A DNA stretch of 64,000 nt from Clostridiales bacterium (GTDB lineage: Bacteria; Bacillota; Clostridia; Oscillospirales; Oscillospiraceae). Positions within the stretch are counted from its first letter, which is position 1. Every line of letters begins with the position of its first letter. The notes under the pieces are model-generated. The model did no database searches. It saw nothing but the letters and a program-made list of their open reading frames with translations, and was not told the DNA's origin. A program made the position numbers and the translations under genes. Of this stretch, positions 42,815 through 51,563 are shown one piece after another. The stretch covers positions 31,268 to 95,267 of the forward strand of contig JALFOM010000022.1 in assembly GCA_022782265.1 (NCBI GenBank), in the 5' to 3' direction.

Positions 42815-45800
42815 TCAACCGTCGATGGTGGAGATGCCCAGGGTGGTCTCCTCCAGCACGTCCAGCAGAACGCGCACGGTGTCCAGGGCGGTAAAGACGC
42901 TGACGTTGTTTTCCACCGCGCACTGGCGGATGGCGTGGCCGTCGGACAGCAGGTCGTGGTCGCTGACGTCACGGGTGTTGATCACATAGGTCACATAGCC
43001 CTGACGGATGCTGTCCAGAATCTCGGTATAGCCCTCGCTGATCTTCCGGCGCACTCTGGTGCGGATGCCGTGGGCCTTGAGAAACTCCGCTGTGCCTCTG
43101 GTGGCCTCAATGTTGAAGCCCATGTTGTAGAAGCGGCGGACCAGAGGCAGGGCCTCTTTCTTGTCGCAGTCGGCCACGGTGACAAAGACCGTGCCGTAAT
43201 TCATCACGTTCATGCCCGAGGCCTGCAGAGCCTTGAACAGAGCTCTGGTCATGCTCTTGTCGTAGCCGATGGCTTCGCCGGTGGACTTCATCTCCGGTGA
43301 CAGGTAGGCGTCCAGTCCGCTGAGCTTGGAGAAGGAGAAGGCGGGTACCTTTACATAGTGGCGCTGCTTTTCTGCGGGGTAGCGGATGTTCAGGCCCTGC
43401 TCCTTCAGGCTCTTTCCCAGAATGACCAGGGTGGCGATGTCCGCCAGGCTGTAGCCCGTGGCCTTGGACAGGAAGGGGACTGTGCGGGAGGAGCGGGGGT
43501 TGACCTCGATGATGAACACGTTATCGTTTTTGTCCACGATGAACTGGATGTTGTACAGACCCACGATGCCGATGCCCAGACCCAGCTTTTTCGCATAGGT
43601 GAGGATGGTCCCCTTCACCTTGTCGGAGATGGAGAAGGGGGGATAGACGCTGATGGAGTCGCCGGAATGGACGCCGGTGCGCTCCACCAGCTCCATGATG
43701 CCGGGGACGAAAACGTCCGTCCCGTCGCACACGGCGTCTACCTCAACCTCTTTGCCCTGAATGTATTTGTCTACCAGAACAGGCTTGTCCTCGTCCACCT
43801 CAACGGCGGTTTTCAGATAGTGGCGCAGCTGCTCCTCGTCGGCCACGATCTGCATGGCTCTGCCGCCCAGAACGAAGCTGGGGCGCACCAGCACCGGGTA
43901 GCCGATCTGCTCTGCGGCCTTTACGCCGTCCTCAATATTGGTGACGGCCCGTCCCTGGGGCTGGGGGATGTTCAGCTCCTCCAGGATCTTTTCAAAGCTG
44001 TCCCGGTTCTCCGCCCGCTCGATGGCCTGGCAGTCCGTGCCGATGATTTTTACGCCCCGCTCCATCAGCGGCTGGGCCAGGTTGATGGCGGTTTGCCCGC
44101 CCAGAGAGGCGATGACGCCCACGGGCTTTTCCATCAGGACGATGTTCATCACGTCCTCAGCGCAGAGGGGCTCGAAATACAGCTTGTCGGAGCAGGTGTA
44201 GTCGGTGGAGACGGTTTCTGGATTGTTGTTGATGATGATGGCCTCGTAGCCCGCCTTTTTGATGGTGCTGACGGCGTGGACAGTGGAATAGTCAAACTCC
44301 ACACCCTGGCCGATACGGATGGGGCCGGAGCCCAGGACCACCACCTTTTTCCGGTCAGACACGATAGATTCGTTCTCCTGCTCGTAGGTGGAGTAGAAAT
44401 AGGGGATGTAGCTTTCAAACTCCGAGGCACAGGTGTCGATCATCTTGTAAACCGGCATGATTCCCTTGGCGATGCGCTTTTTATACACATTCAGCTCGCT
44501 GGTGTTCCAGAAGTCCGCAATGGCCCTGTCGCAGAAGCCCATGCGCTTTGCGTCGGCAAGCGCGGCCATATCCCAGGGATGGCGGCGCAGCTCCCCCTCC
44601 TCCAGCACGATGTTGCGCAGCTTCTCGATGAACAGCAGGTCGATCTGGGTGGCGTCGGCGATCAGGCCCATGTCCATGCCGTTTCTCAGCAGCTGGGCGA
44701 TGGCGTAGATCCTGTCATCGGTGCCCTGGGACACATAGCGCAGCAGCTCATCGGATTTCATGTTGTCGAACTTTTTCATGTGCAGGTGGTATACGCCGAT
44801 TTCCAGAGAGCGGATGGCCTTCAGCAGGCTCTCCTCAATGGTGCGGCCCACGCTCATCACCTCGCCGGTGGCCTTCATCTGGGTGCTGAGCCGGTTGTCA
44901 GCGGAGGCGAACTTGTCAAAGGGGAAGCGGGGCATTTTGGTGACCACATAGTCCAGGGTAGGCTCAAAGGCGGCGGGGGTGTTGGCGATGGGAATCTCGT
45001 CCAGAGTCATGCCCACGCTGATCTTGGCGGACACTCTGGCGATGGGGTAGCCACTGGCCTTGGAGGCCAGAGCGGAGGAGCGGGAGACGCGGGGGTTGAC
45101 CTCGATCAGATAATACTGGAAGGAGTGGGGGTCCAGGGCAAACTGGACGTTGCAGCCGCCCTCGATCTTCAGCGCCCGGATGATGCGCAGGGCGCTGTCC
45201 CGCAGCATGTGGTATTCCTTGTTGGTCAGGGTCTGGGAGGGGCAGACCACAATGGAGTCGCCGGTGTGGATGCCCACCGGGTCGATATTCTCCATGTTGC
45301 AGATGGTGATGGCGGTGTCGTTTGCGTCCCGCATCACCTCGTATTCGATCTCCTTATAGCCCTTGATGCTCTTCTCAATCAGCACCTGGTGGACAGGGGA
45401 CAGGGCCAGGGCGTTTTTCATCAGCTCCTTAAACTCCTGCTCATCGTTGGCAAAGCCGCCGCCGGTGCCGCCCAGGGTGAAGGCGGGGCGCAGCACCACC
45501 GGGTAGCCGATATGCTCCGCCGCCAGCAGGCCCTCTTCCATGCTCTCGGCGATCTCGGAGGGGAGCACCGGCTCGCCCAGGCGCTGGCACAGCTCCTTGA
45601 ACTGTTCCCGGTCCTCTGCCTGCTCGATGCTCTTGCTGCTGGTGCCCAGCAGCTCCACCTGACATTCCTTCAAAACGCCCTTCTTCTCCAGCTGTACCGC
45701 CAGATTCAGCCCGGTCTGTCCGCCGATGCCGGGGACGATGGCGTCGGGCCGCTCATAGCGCAGAATCTTCGCGATGTATTCAAGGGTCAGGGGCTCCATA

Positions 45801-45994
45801 TACACCTTGTCGGCAATGGAGGTGTCGGTCATAATGGTGGCGGGGTTGGAGTTGCAGAGCACCACCTCGTAGCCCTCTTCTTTCAGGGCCAGGCAGGCCT
45901 GGGTTCCTGCGTAGTCAAATTCCGCGGCCTGGCCGATGACGATGGGGCCGGAGCCGATCACAAGGATCTTGTGGATATCCGTTCTCTTAGGCAT
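42815..45994 (-). CDS. carB: Carbamoyl-phosphate synthase large subunit
   Basis: 1059 residues, the full duplicated form. Each half has the ATP-grasp signatures: [20 protein letters not shown] and [20 protein letters not shown] open the two synthetase units; [33 protein letters not shown] and [20 protein letters not shown] are binding loops. The C-terminal MGS-like allosteric domain (last 130 residues, [20 protein letters not shown]) is present. It makes carbamoyl phosphate for pyrimidines and arginine, using ammonia from CarA. Overlaps carA by eight bases. Confidence 0.98.
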   Translation of the reverse strand: MPKRTDIHKILVIGSGPIVIGQAAEFDYAGTQACLALKEEGYEVVLCNSNPATIMTDTSIADKVYMEPLTLEYIAKILRYERPDAIVPGIGGQTGLNLAVQLEKKGVLKECQVELLGTSSKSIEQAEDREQFKELCQRLGEPVLPSEIAESMEEGLLAAEHIGYPVVLRPAFTLGGTGGGFANDEQEFKELMKNALALSPVHQVLIEKSIKGYKEIEYEVMRDANDTAITICNMENIDPVGIHTGDSIVVCPSQTLTNKEYHMLRDSALRIIRALKIEGGCNVQFALDPHSFQYYLIEVNPRVSRSSALASKASGYPIARVSAKISVGMTLDEIPIANTPAAFEPTLDYVVTKMPRFPFDKFASADNRLSTQMKATGEVMSVGRTIEESLLKAIRSLEIGVYHLHMKKFDNMKSDELLRYVSQGTDDRIYAIAQLLRNGMDMGLIADATQIDLLFIEKLRNIVLEEGELRRHPWDMAALADAKRMGFCDRAIADFWNTSELNVYKKRIAKGIMPVYKMIDTCASEFESYIPYFYSTYEQENESIVSDRKKVVVLGSGPIRIGQGVEFDYSTVHAVSTIKKAGYEAIIINNNPETVSTDYTCSDKLYFEPLCAEDVMNIVLMEKPVGVIASLGGQTAINLAQPLMERGVKIIGTDCQAIERAENRDSFEKILEELNIPQPQGRAVTNIEDGVKAAEQIGYPVLVRPSFVLGGRAMQIVADEEQLRHYLKTAVEVDEDKPVLVDKYIQGKEVEVDAVCDGTDVFVPGIMELVERTGVHSGDSISVYPPFSISDKVKGTILTYAKKLGLGIGIVGLYNIQFIVDKNDNVFIIEVNPRSSRTVPFLSKATGYSLADIATLVILGKSLKEQGLNIRYPAEKQRHYVKVPAFSFSKLSGLDAYLSPEMKSTGEAIGYDKSMTRALFKALQASGMNVMNYGTVFVTVADCDKKEALPLVRRFYNMGFNIEATRGTAEFLKAHGIRTRVRRKISEGYTEILDSIRQGYVTYVINTRDVSDHDLLSDGHAIRQCAVENNVSVFTALDTVRVLLDVLEETTLGISTIDG

Positions 45995-47084
45995 TTTCCT
46001 TGGCCTCCTTCATCATGGCAATAAACTGGTCAAACAGATAGGCGCTGTCCTGGGGGCCGGGGGCGCTCTCCGGGTGGTACTGGACACTGAACACCATGTC
46101 CTTCTCACACTTTACGCCCTCCACCGTATTGTCCAACAGGTTGATATGGGTCACGGCAAGGCCGGTGCCCTCAAGACTTTTCTCGCTGACGGCGTAGGAG
46201 TGGTTCTGGGAGGTGATCTCAATCTTTCCGGTGTCCAGATTCCGCACAGGGTGGTTGCCGCCCCGGTGGCCGAACTTCAGTTTATAGGTCTCCGCGCCGT
46301 AGGCCAGACTGATCATCTGGTGGCCGAGACAGATGCCGAAGATGGGCAGGCGGCCCCGGAGCTCTTTTACCAGCTCAATCACGGGCTGTACATCCTGGGG
46401 GTCGCCGGGGCCGTTGGAGAGGAAGAGACCGTCAGGCTTCATCTTCAATACCTCCTCGGCAGAGGTGTTCCAGGGCACCACGGTCACATTGCAGCCTCTG
46501 GCGTTTAAGGAGCGGATGATATTCAGCTTGATGCCGCAGTCCACTGCCACCACGTTGAAGTTGGGGTTGGGCGTGCGGGAGTACCAGCGCTTCTTGCAGC
46601 TGACCTTGGCCACGCCATCCCGTCTCAGGGCGGTGGCGGCCAGAATGCTCATGGCCTCCTCAAGAGGGGTGTCCGCGGCGGTGATGATGGCTTTGCGGCT
46701 GCCGATGTCGCGGATGGAGCGGGCCAGCTTTCTGGTGTCCACCCCGTAAATGCCCGGGATACGGCACTCCTCCATGATCTCGGACAGGGTCTTGGTGTAG
46801 CGGAAGTTGGAGGGAGAGTCGTTGTATTCCCGCACCACAAGGCCGCCGATGGTGGGGATCCTGGTCTCAAAGTCCTCGTCCGCCATGCCGTAGTTGCCGA
46901 TCAGCGGATAGGTCATCACCACGGTCTGATAGGTGTATGAGGGGTCGGAGACGATCTCCTGGTAGCCCACCATGGAGGTGTTGAACACGATCTCCGTCAC
47001 CGCGTCCCCCTTATCGCCGAAGCTGTAGCCGTAATACTCGGCGCCGTCCTCCAGCACCAGCTTCCTGTCAAATTCCTTCAGCAT
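45987..47084 (-). CDS. carA: Carbamoyl-phosphate synthase small (glutaminase) subunit
   Basis: 365 residues. The N-terminal CPSase domain begins [19 protein letters not shown] and has [18 protein letters not shown]. The C-terminal class I glutamine amidotransferase has [32 protein letters not shown], the nucleophile in FGICLGHQM and the His-Glu pair in [10 protein letters not shown]. It hydrolyses glutamine and channels ammonia to CarB. GGAGGG precedes the ATG, placed directly after an attenuator hairpin in the leader. Confidence 0.98.
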   Translation of the reverse strand: MLKEFDRKLVLEDGAEYYGYSFGDKGDAVTEIVFNTSMVGYQEIVSDPSYTYQTVVMTYPLIGNYGMADEDFETRIPTIGGLVVREYNDSPSNFRYTKTLSEIMEECRIPGIYGVDTRKLARSIRDIGSRKAIITAADTPLEEAMSILAATALRRDGVAKVSCKKRWYSRTPNPNFNVVAVDCGIKLNIIRSLNARGCNVTVVPWNTSAEEVLKMKPDGLFLSNGPGDPQDVQPVIELVKELRGRLPIFGICLGHQMISLAYGAETYKLKFGHRGGNHPVRNLDTGKIEITSQNHSYAVSEKSLEGTGLAVTHINLLDNTVEGVKCEKDMVFSVQYHPESAPGPQDSAYLFDQFIAMMKEAKENA

Positions 47085-47380
47085 TGCTTATCCCTCCTGA
47101 TAAAATAAAAATCCCGGCCGGCAAAGCGTTCAGAACGCTCCGCCAAGTCGGGAAGAGAAAAAACGATGATCGGCGCAGCCTGCGAAAAATACGCCTGCTG
47201 CGCGGGAAAAAAGGCCGGTCTGTACTCTCTTTGCTGTGCTCATAACCGTCACCATCCATCCGGGCAAAACAAAAGCCCCGCCGGAAACCGGCAGAGCGCA
47301 CCAAACGCCGGCGCGGACTGCCGCGCCAAGGCCCTTATAGCTCGATCTTGCCGATATCCCGTATCGTCTTAAAAATCAAT
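47085..47380 (-). promoter_or_regulatory. carAB transcription-attenuator leader with two tandem terminators
   Basis: The 296-nt leader (335-base gap between genes) folds into several minus-strand hairpins. First an anti-structure GGCGCGG/CCGCGCC (47310-47327). Then terminator 1: GCCCCGCCGG (47275-47284) with CCGGCAGAGC (47288-47297) and a U-rich tail over 47266-47274. Last, terminator 2 next to the carA ribosome site: stem within 47113-47152 with tail 47103-47112. The CGCCGG block at 47306-47311 could pair alternatively with the terminator 1 arm. The layout matches pyrimidine- or arginine-responsive attenuation; no certain PyrR site was found. Confidence 0.7.
47103..47152 (-). terminator. Attenuator terminator 2 directly before carA
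   Basis: Minus-strand stem CCCG/CGGG plus an 11-bp GGCGGAGCGTT/AACGCTTTGCC stem with two G-U pairs and a CTG loop, followed by ATTTTTATTTT. It ends only 10-15 bases before the carA ribosome site, so it must be conditional. Confidence 0.75.
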
Positions 47381-47387
47381 TTTGCAT

Positions 47388-47416
47388 AGTTTAACACATC
47401 GGTTTTCGCTTGTCAA
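47388..47416 (-). promoter_or_regulatory. Promoter of carAB
   Basis: Minus strand TTGACA (47411-47416), 17-base spacer, TAAACT (47388-47393). The -35 box lies four bases from the end of the upstream DUF218 gene. Confidence 0.75.
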
Positions 47417-47419
47417 CCG

Positions 47420-48076
47420 TCAAGTCACCAGCTCGCTGGTGCAGCCGGCGGCCACCAGCTCCGCAAAGCAGCGGCGCTGCTCGTCCGGAATGACCTGGGG
47501 GATCTGATACCCTCTTTCGGCATAGACCTCCATGCGCTGAAAGTCCCCCACAATCACGTCAATGACCGTCTGTTCGCTGAGCCCCTGGGCCACGGAGCGG
47601 GCGATATATTTGTCCAGATCCAGCTGGGGGGAGGTGACGATCAGCTCAGCCTCGGGCCAGTAGACCTTCATGGCGGCGTAGACCCGGCGCTCCATAAAGG
47701 GCTTGTGCACGCCGATGAGCTTTTCACAGGGCAGACCCAGGGAGCGGAGCTTCTCCCGGGTAAACAGGATGTTTTCCGCTGAGTTGGTGGCTTTGTCCTC
47801 TAATATCAGGTCCTTTTCCGGCACGCCCTGGGCAAGGGCGATCCGGCCGAAGCGGGCGGCCTCGCTCTCCGTCCAGAGCTCCCGGGTGTTCCGGCCCAGA
47901 CCGCCGGTGAAAAGCACCTTGGGCGCCCAGCCCTGGTGATACAGCTCCGCGCAGCGCAGGGGGATATCGTCGTTGTAGCAGCCAAAGCCCACAATGCAAT
48001 CGGCTTTGGCCAGCGCCATGTTCATGTGCATGTAGTCCCAGATGGGGAGAAGGCGCTCTCGGATATAGGCGTCCAT
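47420..48076 (-). CDS. DUF218 (YdcF/ElyC/SanA-like) family protein
   Basis: 218 residues. The family pattern is visible: KADCIVGFGCYNDDIPLRCA, LYHQGWAPKVLFTGGLGRNT, GVPEKDLILEDKATNSAENI and KLIGVHKPFMERRVYAAMKV. There is no membrane segment, so it resembles cytoplasmic YdcF (a SAM-binding protein of unknown reaction) rather than membrane ElyC or SanA. Last gene of the murT operon, 17 bases after the lipoprotein gene. Confidence 0.88.
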   Translation of the reverse strand: MDAYIRERLLPIWDYMHMNMALAKADCIVGFGCYNDDIPLRCAELYHQGWAPKVLFTGGLGRNTRELWTESEAARFGRIALAQGVPEKDLILEDKATNSAENILFTREKLRSLGLPCEKLIGVHKPFMERRVYAAMKVYWPEAELIVTSPQLDLDKYIARSVAQGLSEQTVIDVIVGDFQRMEVYAERGYQIPQVIPDEQRRCFAELVAAGCTSELVT

Positions 48077-48093
48077 GGAAAACCTCCTGCAAT

Positions 48094-48699
48094 TTATCCC
48101 AGCGGCAGACGGACAAGGGTGTCCACATGGCCGTCGTGGGAGGTGCCGGGCGGATTCCCCGGCAGGTCGTATTCGTAGCGCAGCACGCCGTCGGACAGTT
48201 CCAGACTGAGCAGAGTGTATTGCCCGGCGTCACTGATGACGGGAACGGTGCCCTGGAGCATGTAGGGGCCGCCGTCGCTCCAGAAAAGGCGGGTGCGGAT
48301 CACCTGAGTCTCCCCGCCGGACCGGTAAAAGCTGTGGCAGAGAAAACCGCCGTCGGTACAGATCTCATAGAGGCTCAGCGCTCCGCTCTGGGCGAAAAAG
48401 TTTTCTACCAGAGCGGGATTGGTCAGGGGAAAGCGGCCTGCGGAGTCAACGGCCGCGTAGCCCAGCGCCTCAAAGCGGGCGATAATCTCACCGGTCTCAC
48501 TCTCCGTCAGATACAAACCGGCGCTGCCGGGGGAATAGATCCCCTCATACACATCCCGGTATTGCTCCGCCACGGCCAGTGCCTGGTCCCGGGCGGCTTC
48601 CAGCTCCGGCGGCGTCTGCCCGCTGGCCTCTCCCTGCCCGCAGCCGCAGCTGAGGCACAGCAAGAGAGCCAGGATGATGGTGAAACCCTTCTTCATCAT
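48094..48699 (-). CDS. Uncharacterised lipoprotein
   Basis: 201 residues beginning with a lipoprotein signal, MKKGFTIILALLLCLSCGCG, with the modified Cys near 18-20. The mature part has a helical start (PELEAARDQALAVAEQYRDV) and then beta-like segments with LYLTESETGEIIARFEALGY and RTRLFWSDGGPYMLQ. I recognise no family. Presumably surface-anchored. Sits eight bases after the PHP gene in the murT operon. Confidence 0.8.
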   Translation of the reverse strand: MMKKGFTIILALLLCLSCGCGQGEASGQTPPELEAARDQALAVAEQYRDVYEGIYSPGSAGLYLTESETGEIIARFEALGYAAVDSAGRFPLTNPALVENFFAQSGALSLYEICTDGGFLCHSFYRSGGETQVIRTRLFWSDGGPYMLQGTVPVISDAGQYTLLSLELSDGVLRYEYDLPGNPPGTSHDGHVDTLVRLPLG

Positions 48700-48707
48700 C
48701 TTTTATT

Positions 48708-49547
48708 TCACTTTCCGGCGGCCTGGCGCAGCTTTTCCAGGTATTTATAGGGCACCTCAAGATGACCGGTGCCGGTTCCGATGGAGATGTGCTTTTTGTT
48801 GTCCCCGTGAAAGTCGCTGCCGCCGGTTTTGATCAGCCCGTATTCCTCGGCCAGACGGCCCAGGTATTTGCTCTGCTCCACGCTGTAGCCGGAGTAGCGG
48901 CACTCCATGCCCTGAAGCCCGCTTTCCATGCAGTGCTCGATCAGCTCCCGCAGCCCCGCGTCGTCCAGCTTATACTGAAAGGGGTGGGCTAAAACGGGCA
49001 CCCCGCCGGCTTCCCGGATGATCTCAATGGACCGCTCGATGCTGAGAAAATTCCTGGGAAGGTAGTATTTCTGCCCCTTTTCCACATAGCGGTCAAAGGC
49101 GTCCCGGATGTCTTTGGCAAGGCCCAGCTCCACCAGCACCTCGGCAAAATGGGGCCTGCCGATCACCGCGCCGAAGCGGCGGTGCATCTCCTCATAGCTG
49201 ACGGGCAGCCCGTCAGCCGCCATCAGCTCCGCCATTTTCCGGTTGCGCTCATCCCGGTCGTGTACCACCCATTCCAGCACCGGGGCCAGCTTGTCCGAAT
49301 CCGGGTCGATATAATAGCCCAGAATATGCACGGCACGGCCGTATTTGGTGCTGATCTCGATGCCGGGAACCACCTCCACACCGTATTTTTTCCCGGCTTC
49401 GGCGGCCTCCGCGTAGCCGGAGACGGTGTCGTGGTCCGTAATGGCAATGGCCGAAAGACCGGCCTCCTTTGCCAGCCGGACGGCCTCCGCAGGGCTTGCC
49501 GTGCTGTCGGAGGCGGTGGTGTGTACATGCAGATCGATTCTTTTCAT
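48708..49547 (-). CDS. PHP-domain phosphoesterase
   Basis: 279 residues. Polymerase-and-histidinol-phosphatase metal motifs: MKRIDLHVHTTASDSTASPA, AIAITDHDTVSGYAEA, VVPGIEISTKYGRAVHILGY, GRPHFAEVLVELG, VPVLAHPFQY and TGGSDFHGDNK. It resembles the E. coli YciV (RNase AM) group, which removes 5' nucleotides from short RNAs and 3',5'-bisphosphonucleotides. It overlaps the amidohydrolase gene by four bases. Confidence 0.9.
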   Translation of the reverse strand: MKRIDLHVHTTASDSTASPAEAVRLAKEAGLSAIAITDHDTVSGYAEAAEAGKKYGVEVVPGIEISTKYGRAVHILGYYIDPDSDKLAPVLEWVVHDRDERNRKMAELMAADGLPVSYEEMHRRFGAVIGRPHFAEVLVELGLAKDIRDAFDRYVEKGQKYYLPRNFLSIERSIEIIREAGGVPVLAHPFQYKLDDAGLRELIEHCMESGLQGMECRYSGYSVEQSKYLGRLAEEYGLIKTGGSDFHGDNKKHISIGTGTGHLEVPYKYLEKLRQAAGK

Positions 49548-50812
49548 GCCCTCAGCCTCCGCATAAAGTCATTTGCCTGGGCATAAATGCGCTCCGGCAC
49601 CTCGCCGATGAAAAATTCACCGTTTTCGTACAGAATCCTGCCGTTTACCATGGTCAGGCGCACATTTTCTTTGGAGCCTGCGTAGACCAAATTTTTGCCG
49701 ATGTTGTTCAGCGGCTGCATATTGGGCCGGTGCAGGTCAATCACTGCCAGGTCCGCCTTCTTGCCGGGGGCGATATCGTCGCAGCAGTCAAGACCCATGG
49801 CCCGGGCGCCGCCCACGCAGGCCATCTCCAGCACCCTGTCGGCAGGGCAGGCGGAGGCGTCGTTTTCCGCGTACTTCTGCAGGGCCGTGACCAGATACAT
49901 CTCCCGGAACATGTCCAGGGCGTTGTTGCTGCCCGCCCCGTCGGTGCCGATGGCCAGCTTCACCCCGGCACGCTGCATACGGGAAATGGGGGCGATGCCG
50001 CTGGCAAGCTTCAGATTGGAGGCGGGGTTGGTGACGGCCCAAAGGCCCTTCCGGGCAAAGAGAGCCAGATCATCGTCGCTCATCCAGGTGCAGTGGAAGC
50101 CGCCGCCGCCGTAGCGGAAAAGGCCTACCCTGTCCAGAAGCAGCGGCGGGGTCAGCCCATAGCGCTCAATGCAGCCCTCCACCTCGCTTTTGGTCTCGGC
50201 ACAGTGCATGTAGCAGGGGGCCTGAAACTTCTCCGCCAAGGAGGCCATGTATTCCATGCGCTCCATGCTGGTGGTATACTCCGCGTGGATGCCCAGCGTA
50301 TAGGAAATAAGCTCATGGAGCCGGTTGAATTTCAGATACTCCCGCTCAATGTTCTCCGGGTCTGCGTCGAAATTGTTCAGCCCGGAGCAGATCACCGTGC
50401 GAAAGCCGGAGTCGATGCAGGCCTGCGCATAATAATCGTTTTTGACATACATATCAAAGGCGGAGGTGATGCCGCCGGACAGGTACTCCATGATACCAAG
50501 GCGGGTGAAGCAGTACACCGCCTCGCCGGTGAGCTTGGCCTCATTGGGCCAGACCTGTTCGCTGAGCCATTTGTCCAGAGGCATGTCGTCCGCCAGAGAG
50601 CGGAGAAAGGTCATGGCGGTGTGGGTGTGGGCGTTTTTGAAGCCGGGGATCAGCAGGTCGCCCTTCAGGTCGATCTGCCGCTGAAACGCAGGCAGAGCCT
50701 CCGGCGCGGGGCCCACATGGACGATGCTGCCGCCGTCTGTCCATACCTCGTCCTCGGTTATTCTCATCCCGCCGCCGAAGCGGAGGGTTTTTCCGTTGAA
50801 AAAGCGTATCAG
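49544..50812 (-). CDS. Amidohydrolase of the SsnA/MtaD (adenosine-type deaminase) family
   Basis: About 422 residues. The metal-dependent hydrolase motifs are clear: LIPGFKNAHTHTAMTFLRSL, ISYTLGIHAEYTTSMERM, YMHCAETKSEVEGCIERYG, and the Asp in VKLAIGTDGAGSNNALDMFR. Relatives deaminate S-adenosylhomocysteine, methylthioadenosine or other adenosines and guanine. No ATG, GTG or TTG fits the N-terminus: the homologous part begins LIRFFNGKTLRFGGG, and AGAGGG lies eight bases before CTG 50812, so a CTG start is proposed. The upstream in-frame ATG (50914) lies inside gatD. Co-transcribed with murT-gatD. Confidence 0.85.
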   Translation of the reverse strand: MIRFFNGKTLRFGGGMRITEDEVWTDGGSIVHVGPAPEALPAFQRQIDLKGDLLIPGFKNAHTHTAMTFLRSLADDMPLDKWLSEQVWPNEAKLTGEAVYCFTRLGIMEYLSGGITSAFDMYVKNDYYAQACIDSGFRTVICSGLNNFDADPENIEREYLKFNRLHELISYTLGIHAEYTTSMERMEYMASLAEKFQAPCYMHCAETKSEVEGCIERYGLTPPLLLDRVGLFRYGGGGFHCTWMSDDDLALFARKGLWAVTNPASNLKLASGIAPISRMQRAGVKLAIGTDGAGSNNALDMFREMYLVTALQKYAENDASACPADRVLEMACVGGARAMGLDCCDDIAPGKKADLAVIDLHRPNMQPLNNIGKNLVYAGSKENVRLTMVNGRILYENGEFFIGEVPERIYAQANDFMRRLRA

Positions 50813-50825
50813 TTGTGTTTCCCTC

Positions 50826-51551
50826 TTACAGTTTGGCGCACATCTCGTCGTGGGCGAAAAGCTCCGCCTTGTCGTCCAGCGGCGCAAGCTCCGCCCTGCC
50901 GTACTTGCGCTCAAGGGCGGTTTTCAGCAGGAAGTCGCATAATTCCGGGTTCTTGGGCAGCAGGGGGCCGTGGCTGTAGGTGCCGAACACGTTTTTATAG
51001 TGTACGCCCTCGGTCTTGTCCTCGCCGTTGTTGCCGTAACCGGCCAGTACAGTGCCCAGGGGCTTTACGCCGCTGCCCAGCCGGGTCTTGCCGCTGTGGT
51101 TTTCAAAGCCCACCACAACGCTGCCCCCGGCGTCAGGGCCGCACTGGAATTTATAATTGCCGATCATGCGGGTCTTTGAGCCGATGGTGCACAGGTCCAG
51201 CGCACCGATGAAGTCACAGCGCTTCCCGTCGTAGGTCTCATAGTAGCTGCCCAGCATCTGAAAGCCGCCGCAGATGGTGAGAAAAGTGACCCCGTCTTCA
51301 ATGGCGGAGATGATCTCCCGGTCCTTGCCCCGGTGCAGATCCTCCAGCAGCACCTGCTGTTCAAAGTCCTGCCCGCCGCCGATGAATACCAGGTCAAAGC
51401 CGGAAAGGCTCTTCCCTGCGCCGATGGGGAGCTTGGTGACGCTGGCCTCGATTCCGCGCCACTGCAGGCGCCGGGTCATGCACATCACATTGCCCCTGTC
51501 GCCGTAAAGGTTCAGCACGTCGGGGTACATGTGGCAGATCTTCAGTTCCAT
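50826..51551 (-). CDS. gatD: Lipid II isoglutaminyl synthase, glutamine amidotransferase subunit
   Basis: 241 residues. CobB/CobQ-like class I amidotransferase with nucleophile Cys in FLTICGGFQMLGSYY and catalytic His in NVFGTYSHGPLLPKNPEL. The opening LKICHMYPDVLNLYGDRGNV is typical of GatD. It supplies ammonia to MurT for amidating the alpha-carboxyl of D-Glu in lipid II, needed for cross-linking in many Gram-positives. Starts 12 bases after murT. Confidence 0.95.
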   Translation of the reverse strand: MELKICHMYPDVLNLYGDRGNVMCMTRRLQWRGIEASVTKLPIGAGKSLSGFDLVFIGGGQDFEQQVLLEDLHRGKDREIISAIEDGVTFLTICGGFQMLGSYYETYDGKRCDFIGALDLCTIGSKTRMIGNYKFQCGPDAGGSVVVGFENHSGKTRLGSGVKPLGTVLAGYGNNGEDKTEGVHYKNVFGTYSHGPLLPKNPELCDFLLKTALERKYGRAELAPLDDKAELFAHDEMCAKL

Positions 51552-51563
51552 TTCCGCTCCTCC

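Noticed and set aside
43358..46024. 888-codon open frame on the plus strand opposite carB
   Set aside because: Antisense of carB with the same shadow composition; no ribosome site or family match.
47275..47297. Match of the carAB leader to the PyrR-binding consensus
   Set aside because: Part of the terminator 1 loop and arm resembles UCCNGNGAGG, but the conserved A of GAG is G and the bases are also needed for the terminator stem, so I do not claim a PyrR site.
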